A stretch of 64,000 bases of DNA from Stenotrophomonas sp. SAM-B (GCF_013387485.1 NZ_JABBXB010000004.1:186001-250000); one strand, 5' to 3'. Numbered from the stretch's first letter, positions 10,469-18,874 are shown. The notes: generated from the letters alone by a model not told the origin. Numbers and translations are program-made.

Positions 10469-11586
10469 TGCGCGCCTCCCATTGCCTGAGCCTGCTCGCG
10501 CTGGCGCTGTTGACCGCCTGCACGCCGCCAGCGACGCCGGACGCTGCGGCACCCGCCGCGCCGACGGCTGCGGCCGGCGCCTCCGCCGCACGCGATGTCG
10601 CTACGGTCGCCGAGGCGTTCCTGACCCCGATGACCCCGGACGACAACATCGACTCGCCGGCCAGCTGGACCACGCCCGAGGGCCAAGTCTGGTTGATCGC
10701 GACCGCCAAGGCCACCGACAAGCTGGTGGTCTACGACGGGCAGACCGGCGCGAAGCTGCGTGACGTCGGCAGCCTCGGCACCGCCCCCGGCCAGTTCGAC
10801 CGCCCCAACGGCATCGCCGTGGTCGATGACCTGGTGCTGATCGTGGAGCGCGACAACCATCGCGTGCAGGTGCTGCAGCTGCCGGACTTCACCCCGCTGG
10901 GTGTGTTCGCCGCCGACGACCTGCGCAAGCCCTACGGCCTGTGGGTGAACAAGCAGGGCAGCGGCTACGACGTGTACGTGACCGATTCCTACGATGCGGG
11001 CGAAGACGCGCAGGGCAACGACGTGCTGCCGCCGCTGGCCGAACTGGACAAGCGCGTGCGCCGTTACGCGCTCACCGTGCAGGACGGCAAGGCGCAGGCC
11101 ACGCTCACCGCCAGCATCGGTGACACGACCGAAGCGGGCGCGCTGCGGGTGGTCGAATCGATCTGGGGCGACCCGGCCAACGACCGCCTGCTGATCGCCG
11201 AAGAAGACGAAACCTACGCCAGCGAGTTCAAGGTCTACACGCTGGAAGGCCGTTTCAGCGGCACCACTTTCGGACGCGATGCGTTCCAGGCCCAGGCCGA
11301 AGGCGTGATGCTGCGGACCTGCGGCAAGGATGGCTGGTGGATCACCACCGAGCAGGGCAAGCAGCGCAGCGTGTTCCACCTGTTCGACCGGCACAGCCTG
11401 AAACATGTCGGCGCGTTCCAGGGCAATACGGTGGCCAACACCGACGGCATCTGGTCGATGCAGGCGCCGTCCGCGCGTTTCCCGCATGGCGCGCTGTACG
11501 CGGTGCACGATGACCAGGGCGTGGTGGCGTTCGACTGGGCGAGCATCGCCAAGCAGATGTCGCTGCCGCTGGAGTGTGGCGCGTGA
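10468..11586 (+). CDS. Beta-propeller phytase-like lipoprotein
   Basis: A 372-residue exported protein: lipoprotein signal LLALALLTACTPP (Cys about residue 18), an Ala-rich linker, then a beta-propeller. DDNIDSPASW resembles the DDPAIW metal-binding motif that opens beta-propeller phytases; DKLVVYDGQTG, RPNGIAVV and RDNHRVQVLQL are blade repeats. Phytases of this class remove phosphates from calcium-phytate. NHL-type propellers with other functions look similar, so the activity is an inference supported by the neighbouring TonB receptor, metallophosphatase and secreted pyrophosphatase. It overlaps both neighbours (TGATG upstream, GTGA downstream). Confidence 0.75.
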   Translation: MRASHCLSLLALALLTACTPPATPDAAAPAAPTAAAGASAARDVATVAEAFLTPMTPDDNIDSPASWTTPEGQVWLIATAKATDKLVVYDGQTGAKLRDVGSLGTAPGQFDRPNGIAVVDDLVLIVERDNHRVQVLQLPDFTPLGVFAADDLRKPYGLWVNKQGSGYDVYVTDSYDAGEDAQGNDVLPPLAELDKRVRRYALTVQDGKAQATLTASIGDTTEAGALRVVESIWGDPANDRLLIAEEDETYASEFKVYTLEGRFSGTTFGRDAFQAQAEGVMLRTCGKDGWWITTEQGKQRSVFHLFDRHSLKHVGAFQGNTVANTDGIWSMQAPSARFPHGALYAVHDDQGVVAFDWASIAKQMSLPLECGA

Positions 11587-12968
11587 GCCGCGTTCCTGCC
11601 GCCCTGACCGCGCTGGCGATGGCGCTGCTGCTGTGCAGCGGCAGTGCCGTGGCGAAGAAAGATGCCGAAAACGGTGCCGAGCCGAACACCCAGGTGCCGG
11701 CCGGAAACCGCCACTACGCAGCGACCGGCTTCCCGGATCGATTGGTCGCCTCGCCGGCGCAGGACGCTGCGCGCGGCTTCTCCGTCGCCTGGCGTACCGA
11801 CACCTCGGTGAAAGCGCCCGTGCTGGAATGGGTGGTGGCCGGTGACTCGCCGGATGTCGGCACGCCGACCCGCATCACCGCGACCACCCAGGCGCTGACC
11901 ACTGAACTCGGCGCGTCCCATCATCACCGGGCCGACGTGACCGGCCTGCAGCCGGACACCCTGTACCTGTGGCGCGTGCAGGGCCAGAACACCTGGAGTG
12001 CCTGGAACCAGCTGCGCACGGCCGGGCGTGCCGATCAGCCGCTCACGCTGCTGTATTTCGGTGACACCCAGAACAAGAACCTCAGCCACGTTTCCCGGGT
12101 CCTGCGGGCCGGCATCAAGGCGGCCCCGGACGCGCGCCTGAGCCTGTTCGCCGGTGACCTGGTCAGTGGCGGCGACGGGCAGGATGACAGCGAGTGGGGC
12201 GAGTGGTTCGCGGCCGCCGGCTGGCTGCCGCAGGAGACCGCGGTCGCCCCGGCGATCGGCAACCACGAGTATTTCGAGGAGTTCGAAGACACGCCGCAGG
12301 AGCGCCGCGTGCTGGGCCGCCACTGGCCGGTGACGTTCGCATTGCCGCGCAACGGCGTGGACGCCGCCGATACCAGTACCTACTGGTTCGACTACCAGGG
12401 CGTGCGCATCGCCGTGCTCGACGGTACCTCCGCGCTCGATCTGGGCACGGCCAAGGCGCAGGCCGCCTGGCTTGACACGGTGCTGGCCGATAATCCGCAC
12501 CCGTGGAGCATCGTGTTGCTGCACCAGCCGTTCTATTCCCCGCGCGAGGGCCGCGAGAACACCGAACTGCGCGATGTGCTGCTGCCGGTGGTGCGCCGCC
12601 ACCAGGTCGATCTGGTCCTGCAGGGCCACGACCACACCTATGGCCGCCGTGGCGAAGGGCAGGGCGCGACGCCGCAGTTCGTCGTCACCGTCGCCGGGCC
12701 GAAGCAGTACCGGCTCTCCGACGAGGCCCGGACCACCATGGCGCCGGTGGGGGAGGACACGCAGCTGTTCCAGGTGTTGAAGATCGATCCGACGCACCTT
12801 CGCTACGAGGCGCGCACCGTCACCGGCCGCCTGTACGACGGCTTCGAGTTGACACGCGCTGCCGATGGCCGCAAACAGAAGGCCGAACTGACGCAGGGAC
12901 GCATCGCCCCCCGCGACTGCACGCGCGCCCAGACCCTCAAGGGCCGCGCCGACCGTTGCTGGGAATGA
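11583..12968 (+). CDS. Purple acid phosphatase-like metallophosphoesterase, secreted
   Basis: A 461-residue exported enzyme. The signal peptide (LTALAMALLLCSGSAVA) is followed by an N-terminal fibronectin-III-like PAP domain (about residues 45-150) and a calcineurin-like metallophosphatase domain. Metal ligands are visible as GDTQ (D161), AGDLVSGG, GNHE (N227, H228), LLHQPF and GHDH (H349, H351). Purple acid phosphatases cleave phosphomonoesters with a binuclear metal centre, and some act on phytate. The GTG start at 11583 overlaps the preceding stop (GTGA), implying translational coupling. The protein ends CTRAQTLKGRADRCWE, with two Cys that could form a disulfide. Confidence 0.88.
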   Translation: MSRVPAALTALAMALLLCSGSAVAKKDAENGAEPNTQVPAGNRHYAATGFPDRLVASPAQDAARGFSVAWRTDTSVKAPVLEWVVAGDSPDVGTPTRITATTQALTTELGASHHHRADVTGLQPDTLYLWRVQGQNTWSAWNQLRTAGRADQPLTLLYFGDTQNKNLSHVSRVLRAGIKAAPDARLSLFAGDLVSGGDGQDDSEWGEWFAAAGWLPQETAVAPAIGNHEYFEEFEDTPQERRVLGRHWPVTFALPRNGVDAADTSTYWFDYQGVRIAVLDGTSALDLGTAKAQAAWLDTVLADNPHPWSIVLLHQPFYSPREGRENTELRDVLLPVVRRHQVDLVLQGHDHTYGRRGEGQGATPQFVVTVAGPKQYRLSDEARTTMAPVGEDTQLFQVLKIDPTHLRYEARTVTGRLYDGFELTRAADGRKQKAELTQGRIAPRDCTRAQTLKGRADRCWE

Positions 12969-13017
12969 CCGACCGACCGGGCCACTGCGGTGCGCCCGGC
13001 CTTCCGTGGAGATCGAG

Positions 13018-13653
13018 ATGACGCATCGCCGTTCCATCGCGCGGGCCGTGTTGGCCGCCTCGCTGCTGCTGCTCGCCGGCGCCAGCGTGGCCGGCAACGC
13101 AGTCCTGCACCCGTTCCTCGCCGCCCAGCCGAAGAACGCGCCTGACGAAGTGCATCTGGCCGTGGAGATCCCGGCCGGCAGTTTCACCAAGTACGAGATC
13201 AAGGAAGACGGCCTGGTCCATGTGGACCGCTTCCAGTCGATGCCGGTGGCGTACCCGGCCAACTACGGCTCGATGCCGCGCACCCTGGCCGGCGACAACG
13301 ATCCGCTGGACGCACTGGTGTTGACCCGTGAGCCGCTGCATCCCGGCGTGATCGTGCGGTTCCGTCCGATCGGCTACCTCAAGATGGTCGATGACGGCGA
13401 GCAGGATGAAAAGGTCATCGGCGTGCCGACCGACAAGATCGACCCCACCTACGCCAACATCCGCGATCTGGACGATCTGCCGCTGATCGAACGGCAGCGC
13501 ATCGAAGCCTTCTTCCGCGTCTACAAGGACCTGCCCGCCGGCCGCAATCCGGTCCAGCTCAACGGCTGGGGCAATGCCGCCGAGGCCAAGGCGTTGATCC
13601 GGGCTTCGATGCAGCGCTTCGACGCGCAGCAGCGGCGGGCGAAGGGCGATTGA
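13018..13653 (+). CDS. Secreted inorganic pyrophosphatase
   Basis: A soluble family I pyrophosphatase (PPi to 2 Pi) of 211 residues. Unusually it carries a signal peptide (RAVLAASLLLLAGASVAG), so it acts in the periplasm or outside. Active-site features are KYEIKEDG, YPANYGSMPRT, and the signature GDNDPLDALVL; then DDLPLI and FFRVYKDLP. A separate cytosolic PPase is expected elsewhere in the genome. ATG 13018 has GGAG upstream. As last gene of the receptor–phytase–phosphatase unit, it would convert released PPi to importable phosphate. Confidence 0.9.
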   Translation: MTHRRSIARAVLAASLLLLAGASVAGNAVLHPFLAAQPKNAPDEVHLAVEIPAGSFTKYEIKEDGLVHVDRFQSMPVAYPANYGSMPRTLAGDNDPLDALVLTREPLHPGVIVRFRPIGYLKMVDDGEQDEKVIGVPTDKIDPTYANIRDLDDLPLIERQRIEAFFRVYKDLPAGRNPVQLNGWGNAAEAKALIRASMQRFDAQQRRAKGD

Positions 13654-13678
13654 TCTGCAAGTGCGCGCTCCCGGGCGA

Positions 13679-14005
13679 TCACGCCGGGCCGGCGCTGGCC
13701 TTCTGCAGCCGCCGAAGGAACACGGCCATTTCCTTGACCGCCTGCTTGTCGCCGTTGGTCTCGGCGACAGAACGGCCTTGTTGCCATGCCTGTGCCGCAG
13801 CGTCCGGATCGCCGGCCGCCAGATGGGCTTTACCCAGCCATTTCCAGCCTGCCGAGTACTGTGGATCCTGTGCGACACAGCGCTGCAGATGGATGACCGC
13901 TTCCGTGATGTCACCCGCGTCGAGCAGGGCCTTGCCCAGCCCGAAGCGAAGCAGGGCGCTGTCGCGCCCCTGTTCGAGAAGACGTTGCAGTGCGGGGATA
14001 TCCAT
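13679..14005 (-). CDS. Small TPR-repeat protein
   Basis: A 108-residue, probably cytosolic protein made of about two and a half tetratricopeptide helices: ALLRFGLGKALLDAGDITEAVIHLQRCVAQDPQYSAGWKWLGKAHLAAGDPDAAAQAWQQG. TPR units act as protein-protein scaffolds; no partner is known. It lies 11 bp downstream of the flavin reductase-like gene on the same strand and is probably the last gene of the sodA operon. Confidence 0.8.
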   Translation of the reverse strand: MDIPALQRLLEQGRDSALLRFGLGKALLDAGDITEAVIHLQRCVAQDPQYSAGWKWLGKAHLAAGDPDAAAQAWQQGRSVAETNGDKQAVKEMAVFLRRLQKASAGPA

Positions 14006-14016
14006 TCGATGCGGAC

Positions 14017-14571
14017 TCAGGCAGCGGTGACGCGGGCGTAGCGCCCGCGGTGGAAGGCAAGGGTGTCGCCGGGGGCGGTATCCAGCTGCACCACCTGGCC
14101 GATGACCAGCACATGATCACCCGCGGGCAGGGTTTGTTCGACCGTGCAGACGAGCTGTGCCACCGCATCGCGGACCAGGGGCACGCCACTGGCGTGCGCC
14201 ATCATCGTGCCGGGCACCGGCACGCGCCGCCGTTTTCCATCGGCGAAATGCCGCGCCAAGGCGAGCTGCCGGGCGGCCAGGATACTGATCGAGAACGGCC
14301 TGCCGGTGCGATACACGGCCACATCGGGCGAGCGGTTCGACAGGCTCCACAGCACCAGCGGTGGGTCCAGCGACAACGAAGCAAAGGAGTTGATCGTCAT
14401 CGCGAACAGAGCATCGTCGTCGCTGCGGGCGGCGACAATGGCGACCCCGGTCGGGTACTGGCCAAAGGCATGGCGCAGGGCGGCCGCGGACAGCGGCGGG
14501 TCCCGCACTGCAGCCTCGGACGGCGTGGCGGAGGGCTGCGTGCCGAGGCCCAGTGCAGGACCCGTGTCCAT
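14017..14571 (-). CDS. Flavin reductase-like (FMN-binding split-barrel) protein
   Basis: A 184-residue flavin reductase-domain protein. It shows LRHAFGQYPTGVAIVAA, MTINSFASLSLDPPLVLWSLSNRSPDVAVY, F-S-I-S-ILAARQLALARHFA and a late HVLVIGQVVQL. These match NAD(P)H:flavin oxidoreductases that supply reduced flavin to monooxygenases. ATG 14571 overlaps the sodA stop codon (ATGA), so the two are translationally coupled. A longer reading to 14811 would run into sodA and is rejected. Being in the same operon as sodA and downstream of a SoxR-type promoter suggests a redox-stress role. Confidence 0.87.
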   Translation of the reverse strand: MDTGPALGLGTQPSATPSEAAVRDPPLSAAALRHAFGQYPTGVAIVAARSDDDALFAMTINSFASLSLDPPLVLWSLSNRSPDVAVYRTGRPFSISILAARQLALARHFADGKRRRVPVPGTMMAHASGVPLVRDAVAQLVCTVEQTLPAGDHVLVIGQVVQLDTAPGDTLAFHRGRYARVTAA

Positions 14572-15200
14572 CAACGGCCGCCGGCGGCCTGGTAACGGCG
14601 CGCGACTTCTGCCCAGTCGATCAGCTCGAAGAACGCGGCGATGTAGTCCGGGCGGCGGTTCTGGTAGTTCAGATAGTAAGCGTGCTCCCACACATCCAGC
14701 CCCAGGATCGGCGTGCCACCGGAGAGACCCGCGAAGTCGCCCATCAACGGGTTGTCCTGGTTCGGGCTGCTCTCCACCACAAGTTTGCCGTCGTGGCTCA
14801 ACGTCAACCACGCCCAGCCACTGCCGAAGCGGGTCTGCGCGGCCTTGGTGAAGGCCTCCTTGAACGCAGCGTAGCCGCCGAGGTCACGCTCGATCGCCTG
14901 GGCCACGGCGCCTTCCGGCGTGCCGCCGCTGGCGGTCAGCACTGTCCAGAACAGGCTGTGGTTGGCATGCCCGCCGCCGTTGTTGCGGACGACGTTGCGC
15001 ACACCCTCCGGCAGAGCCCCGATATCGGCGATCAGCGCGTCGATGTCGGTGCTCTCGATCCCGGCATCAGTGAGGGCGGTATTGAGATTGGTGACGTAGG
15101 CCTGGTGGTGCTTAGCATGATGGATTTCCATCGTGCGTGCATCGAAGTGCGGTTCGAGTGCGTCGTAAGCGTAGGGCAGGGCGGGGAGGGTGTAAGCCAT
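14571..15200 (-). CDS. sodA: Superoxide dismutase (Mn/Fe family)
   Basis: Dismutates superoxide to H2O2 and O2. The 209-residue product shows [36 protein letters not shown] with metal ligand His residues, [16 protein letters not shown] and the signature [15 protein letters not shown]. The pattern fits the Mn-type subgroup, although metal specificity needs assay. ATG 15200 has a GGAGA ribosome site 7 nt upstream; longer readings (MRFYRG...) are rejected. First gene of a sodA–flavin reductase–TPR operon behind the SoxR-type promoter at 15237-15267. Confidence 0.95.
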   Translation of the reverse strand: MAYTLPALPYAYDALEPHFDARTMEIHHAKHHQAYVTNLNTALTDAGIESTDIDALIADIGALPEGVRNVVRNNGGGHANHSLFWTVLTASGGTPEGAVAQAIERDLGGYAAFKEAFTKAAQTRFGSGWAWLTLSHDGKLVVESSPNQDNPLMGDFAGLSGGTPILGLDVWEHAYYLNYQNRRPDYIAAFFELIDWAEVARRYQAAGGR

Positions 15201-15236
15201 GTGCATCTCCAGAGGGGAAGCGGGAGGGAGGACGCC

Positions 15237-15267
15237 ACGATAGAACCTCAAGCATGATTGAGGTCAA
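15237..15267 (-). promoter_or_regulatory. SoxR-type promoter of sodA (dyad in 19-bp spacer)
   Basis: On the minus strand a TTGACC -35 box (15267-15262) and TATCGT -10 box (15242-15237) are separated by exactly 19 bp, the long spacer typical of MerR-family promoters. The spacer region contains CCTCAAGCATGATTGAGG (15246-15263), which matches the E. coli soxS SoxR site in both arms. Transcription would begin about 30 nt before the sodA ATG. No direct evidence of SoxR binding exists here. Confidence 0.65.
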
Positions 15268-15368
15268 GCGCGGTGATGTGGAACAGTGCGGGCCACCCAT
15301 GCGTGATCGCTGCCTGTCCTTCACCTGCACTGGCTATCATTGCCTCTCGAATCTTCCGGGGTAGTCTC

Positions 15369-16784
15369 GTGTCGGTAGCGTTGGTGTGGTTTCGCCGTGA
15401 CCTGCGGCTGCAGGACAACCCGGCCCTGCAGGCCGCTCTGGATGCCGGCCATGTGCCGGTGCCGGTCTACATCCATGCGCCACACGAAGAAGGCGATTGG
15501 GCGCCCGGTGGCGCGTCCAACACGTGGCTGCATCGTTCGCTGGCAGCGCTGGACGCTGACCTCCGTGCGCGCGGTTCTTCGCTGGTGCTGCGCCAGGGCG
15601 ACAGTCGGTCGCAGCTCCAGGCGCTGATCGAGCAGACCGGTGCAGTGGCGGTCTACTGGAACCGCAAGTACGAACCGGCCACCCAGCCGCGCGATGCGAA
15701 GATCAAGCGGGAGCTGCGCGAGCAGGGCATCGAGGCCGAAAGCCACAACGGCAGCCTGATGTTCGAGCCGTGGGACGTGGCAACCCAGCAGGGCGGGCCG
15801 TACAAAGTGTTCACCCCGTTCTGGCGGAATGCGCAGACCCGCCTCCAGCTGCCGGCGCCGAGCGGTGTCCCGGACCGGCTCCCCGGGCACAGCGCGAGCG
15901 GCGGGACGCTGGAGTCACTGGGCCTGGCGCCGGCGATCCCATGGGACCGGCAGTTCTGGACGCATTGGCAGCCCGGCGAAGCCGGTGCCCAAGAGGCACT
16001 GACGGTCTTCATCGACGGTGCCCTCAACGGCTATCGCGAGCAACGTGATCTGCCGGACCGGGTCGGCACCTCGCTGCTGTCGCCGCACCTGCATTTCGGC
16101 GAGATCGCCCCGTGGCAGATCGTCCGCCGCCTGCAGGGCGAGCGCAGTGCCAGCCGGGATGCCGACATCGACGGCTACATCCGCGAACTGGGCTGGCGCG
16201 AGTTTTCGTATCACCTGCTGCATCACTTCCCGCAGACGCCGGATCACAACCTCAACCCGCGCTTCGATCAGTTCCAATGGGCCAAGCCCGATGCGGACGC
16301 GCTGCGTGCATGGCAGCAGGGGCGCACCGGCATTCCGATCGTCGATGCGGGCCTGCGTGAGCTGTGGGCCACCGGTTACATGCACAACCGCGTGCGCATG
16401 ATCGTCGCAAGCTACCTGTGCAAGCACATGCGCCAGCACTGGCGCGAAGGCGCGCGCTGGTTCTGGGACACGCTGGTCGATGCGGACCTGGCCAACAACA
16501 CGATGGGCTGGCAGTGGGTTGCCGGCACCGGGGCGGACGCCGCGCCGTACTTCCGGATTTTCAATCCGGTGACGCAGTCGCAGAAGTTTGACCCGCAGGC
16601 GCGGTACATCTCGCGGTGGGTGCCGGAACTGGCCGCATTGCCGGTCAAGGCGCGCTTTGCTCCGTGGCAGTCCCCGCAGCTGCTGGCCGAGTGCGCACCA
16701 GGCTATCCGGCCTTGCCGCTGGTGGATCTGTCCGAGGGCCGGGATGCCGCCTTGGCCGCGTATCGCCACACCGGCGGAGCGTGA
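15369..16784 (+). CDS. phrB: Deoxyribodipyrimidine photolyase
   Basis: Light-driven repair of cyclobutane pyrimidine dimers with an FAD cofactor and an antenna chromophore. The 471-residue protein opens VALVWFRRDLRLQDNPAL (Rossmann antenna domain). The FAD domain shows TSLLSPHLHFGEI, RELGWREFSYHLLHHFP, the signature GIPIVDAGLRELWATGYMHNRVRMIVASYL, and WQWVAGTGADAAPYFRIFNP. GTG 15369 gives the canonical N-terminus, with GGGG eight nt upstream. It is divergent from the sodA operon. Confidence 0.95.
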   Translation: MSVALVWFRRDLRLQDNPALQAALDAGHVPVPVYIHAPHEEGDWAPGGASNTWLHRSLAALDADLRARGSSLVLRQGDSRSQLQALIEQTGAVAVYWNRKYEPATQPRDAKIKRELREQGIEAESHNGSLMFEPWDVATQQGGPYKVFTPFWRNAQTRLQLPAPSGVPDRLPGHSASGGTLESLGLAPAIPWDRQFWTHWQPGEAGAQEALTVFIDGALNGYREQRDLPDRVGTSLLSPHLHFGEIAPWQIVRRLQGERSASRDADIDGYIRELGWREFSYHLLHHFPQTPDHNLNPRFDQFQWAKPDADALRAWQQGRTGIPIVDAGLRELWATGYMHNRVRMIVASYLCKHMRQHWREGARWFWDTLVDADLANNTMGWQWVAGTGADAAPYFRIFNPVTQSQKFDPQARYISRWVPELAALPVKARFAPWQSPQLLAECAPGYPALPLVDLSEGRDAALAAYRHTGGA

Positions 16785-16935
16785 CCCGCACCCCGGATCG
16801 AGCGCCGCAGCCGTAAACGATTACCTGAACAGGGAGCTGCCGAGTGTGCCATTCATCATGCCGGCATCGCGTTGGGCTGTTTATGCTCTTCACGGCCCGC
16901 ACGCCGGCGCCGACCGGTAACCAAGGAGAAACCTC

Positions 16936-17631
16936 ATGATTCGACCCGCAACCCGCAACGTGGCCCTGGCCCTGATGACTGCTGCCGCCCTGACGGCCTG
17001 CGCCACCGGTGGCTCCTACGTGCAGAGTGACCAGTACGGCAATCCCGTCGAGCAGCAGAACCGCACCGGCCGCAACGCCCTGATCGGTACCGCCGTCGGC
17101 GTCGCCGCGGGCCTGCTCAGCGGCAACAGCGCCACCGAGCGCCGCCAGCACGCCATGATCGGTGCCGGTATCGGCGCACTGAGCGGCGCGGCCGTCGGCC
17201 AGTACCAGGACCGCCAGGAACGCGCCCTGCGCGAGCGCACCGCCAACACCGGTATCGACGTCTCCCGCAATGGCGACAACCTCGTGCTGAACCTGCCGGA
17301 CGGCATCACCTTCGACTTCGGCAAGTCCACGCTGAAGCCGCAGTTCTACGGGTCGCTCAACGGCGTGGCGAGCACGCTGGCCGAGTACAACCAGACGATG
17401 ATCGAAGTGGTCGGCCATACCGACAGCATCGGCAGCGATGCGGTCAACAACCGCCTGTCCAAGGAACGCGCCGACTCGGTCGCCGCTTACCTGGCTGGCC
17501 AGGGCGTGCAGCGCGCCCGCATCGAAACCCTGGGTGCCGGCAAGGCCTACCCGATCGCCGACAACAACACCGATGCCGGCCGCGCGCAGAACCGCCGCGT
17601 CGAGATCCGTGTGATTCCGTTGCAACAATAA
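16936..17631 (+). CDS. OmpA-family lipoprotein (YiaD-like)
   Basis: A 231-residue outer-membrane lipoprotein. The lipobox is ALTAC (Cys about residue 22). It is followed by a glycine-zipper region (NALIGTAVGVAAGLLSG, AMIGAGIGALSGAAVG, about residues 50-95) and an OmpA C-terminal peptidoglycan-binding domain (FDFGKSTLKPQ, VVGHTDSIGSDAVNNRLSKERADSVAAYL, DNNTDAGRAQNRRVEI). It probably tethers the outer membrane to the cell wall, as YiaD-type proteins do. A good AAGGAGA ribosome site precedes ATG 16936. Confidence 0.92.
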   Translation: MIRPATRNVALALMTAAALTACATGGSYVQSDQYGNPVEQQNRTGRNALIGTAVGVAAGLLSGNSATERRQHAMIGAGIGALSGAAVGQYQDRQERALRERTANTGIDVSRNGDNLVLNLPDGITFDFGKSTLKPQFYGSLNGVASTLAEYNQTMIEVVGHTDSIGSDAVNNRLSKERADSVAAYLAGQGVQRARIETLGAGKAYPIADNNTDAGRAQNRRVEIRVIPLQQ

Positions 17632-17675
17632 CGCGCCGCGTTATTGCTGCAACGTTCGCGCCGCAGGCGGGAACA

Positions 17676-17701
17676 GAATGCCGCCCTCGCAGGCGGCATT
17701 C
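17676..17701 (+). terminator. Strong hairpin after OmpA-like gene
   Basis: A perfect 10-bp stem, GAATGCCGCC / GGCGGCATTC, with a 6-nt loop. It is followed by TTGTGGG, so termination is plausible but the U-tract is poor. Confidence 0.5.
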
Positions 17702-17707
17702 TTGTGG

Positions 17708-17728
17708 GTACCGGCCGTTGGCCGGTAC
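17708..17728 (+). repeat. REP-like palindrome
   Basis: GTACCGGCC, loop GTT, GGCCGGTAC: a perfect 9-bp stem of the same architecture as the SMAG elements but with TGGG instead of a GTAG header. Confidence 0.6.
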
Positions 17729-17797
17729 GCCATGAACAATTCCGTTCGCCCGCGCACCTGCACACCCGCAACGCCCAAACGACAGCGCCGCCAAAGT

Positions 17798-17814
17798 GCC
17801 GGCCACTGGCCGGC
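17798..17814 (+). repeat. REP-like palindrome
   Basis: GCCGGCC, loop ACT, GGCCGGC in the 244-bp gap between the OmpA-like gene and the small accessory gene at 17876. A second palindrome lies about 70 bp before it. Confidence 0.5.
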
Positions 17815-17875
17815 TGCTCTTCCCAGATGACGCCGCCCGCTTACCGGTTACCGACCAACCGAGCGCAGCATCAGT

Positions 17876-18136
17876 CTAGACAGGCTTGGAACGCTTGCGC
17901 GGGTTCATTGCGCCGGCCATCACCCCGTTGTACTTGACCAGTACACCCTCGCCCGCCCTTCGGGTTGCCCGGGCAAGAACCGCCTTGTCCGAATCAAACA
18001 CTGCTTTCAGCTCGACCTTGGTCAACGTCTCGCCAGGCCTCGTGGCAATGCCTCCAGACAGATGGCGTCTGACCTTGGCGACGTCCACGGCGGATGCGGC
18101 GCGCTTGCCCGGCTTCAATTGAGTGGAGCGTTTCAT
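17876..18136 (-). CDS. Small basic protein, second gene of an accessory pair, unknown function
   Basis: An 86-residue basic protein starting MKRSTQLKPGKRAASAVDVAKVRRHL and ending NPRKRSKPV, with a central mixed region (TLTKVELKAVFDSDKAVLARATRRAGEGVLVKYNGVMAGAM). I recognise no family. It overlaps the upstream GNAT-like gene by 4 nt (ATGA), so the two are one translational unit. The pair is less GC-rich than its flanks, which suggests acquisition. It might be an antitoxin or accessory partner, but nothing in the sequence proves that. Confidence 0.6.
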   Translation of the reverse strand: MKRSTQLKPGKRAASAVDVAKVRRHLSGGIATRPGETLTKVELKAVFDSDKAVLARATRRAGEGVLVKYNGVMAGAMNPRKRSKPV

Positions 18137-18768
18137 CGCTGGCCCCCTGGGTGGGTCGGTCCTGACGGCAGTCTACTACTGTGGTCTGCGGCGGCTGTCA
18201 AATCATGGGCATCAACCGTGATGTCTTGAACAAGGCGCGAGAGCACGCCTCTGCGATGGACATGCCTGGTGAAGCCCAGCCTCTCGTAGTACCTCACCAA
18301 CTCCGGTACCGGACGATTCAGCGCGATTTCACTACACCGCAGCGCAGTGGCAAGTGCAAGCAGATAGGCAGTCGCAATACGCCCGATTTCACCTTCCAAA
18401 CCATGTGACGCGGGATTCGACTGAAGATAGTGGATGCTTGCCACCATCCGCCCCTTGCTGACTCGACCGACGGCCAGAGCGCACAGCACTTCCGCATCCC
18501 GAATCGCAAGATCCACTCTGCACGCATGATTTCTAAAGCGCTTCCAGAGTTCCCGCCAGTCCCATGGAACATGGGCCCGCGGGCGCGTCGTGGTGTCCGG
18601 GGCCTCTGCCCAACGTCGCGCCTGGTCAACCGCATCACCGTCGATATCAGACAGATGCAGATGCGGATAAAGAGCCTTCAGTTCGTTTACGACAACGGCA
18701 CAGGCTTCTTCCCGCAACCGGAGGTGCCGCGTTTCCGCAACCTTGCGTGCAGGTAAGGTGTCCAACAT
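18133..18768 (-). CDS. GNAT-like protein, first gene of an accessory pair
   Basis: A 211-residue protein. The N-terminal third is helical (VVVNELKALYPHLHLSDIDGDAVDQARRWAEAP). The C-terminal half resembles an acetyltransferase fold: VDLAIRDAEVLCALAVGRVSKGRMVASIHYL, then RIATAYLLALATALRCSEIALNRPVPELVRYYERLGFTR, whose last part is the typical YYERLGF end of GNAT motif B. A clear acetyl-CoA Q/RxxGxG/A loop is not visible, so it may be a divergent or inactive member. It overlaps the 86-aa gene downstream by 4 nt. The role (toxin, modifier) is inference only. Confidence 0.6.
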   Translation of the reverse strand: MLDTLPARKVAETRHLRLREEACAVVVNELKALYPHLHLSDIDGDAVDQARRWAEAPDTTTRPRAHVPWDWRELWKRFRNHACRVDLAIRDAEVLCALAVGRVSKGRMVASIHYLQSNPASHGLEGEIGRIATAYLLALATALRCSEIALNRPVPELVRYYERLGFTRHVHRRGVLSRLVQDITVDAHDLTAAADHSSRLPSGPTHPGGQR

Positions 18769-18874
18769 CCGTTCCCGTGTGACGGTGGAACGAGATTGCG
18801 GTCACTACCTCCTACCCGGCAAGAGCGCAAAGCGACGGCATGGTGTAGGTCGCCAGCCCGGCGTACTGTCAGCA

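Noticed and set aside
7877..10591. 904-codon open frame antisense to the TonB receptor
   Set aside because: No recognisable motifs and biased composition; the sense frame has plug and barrel signatures.
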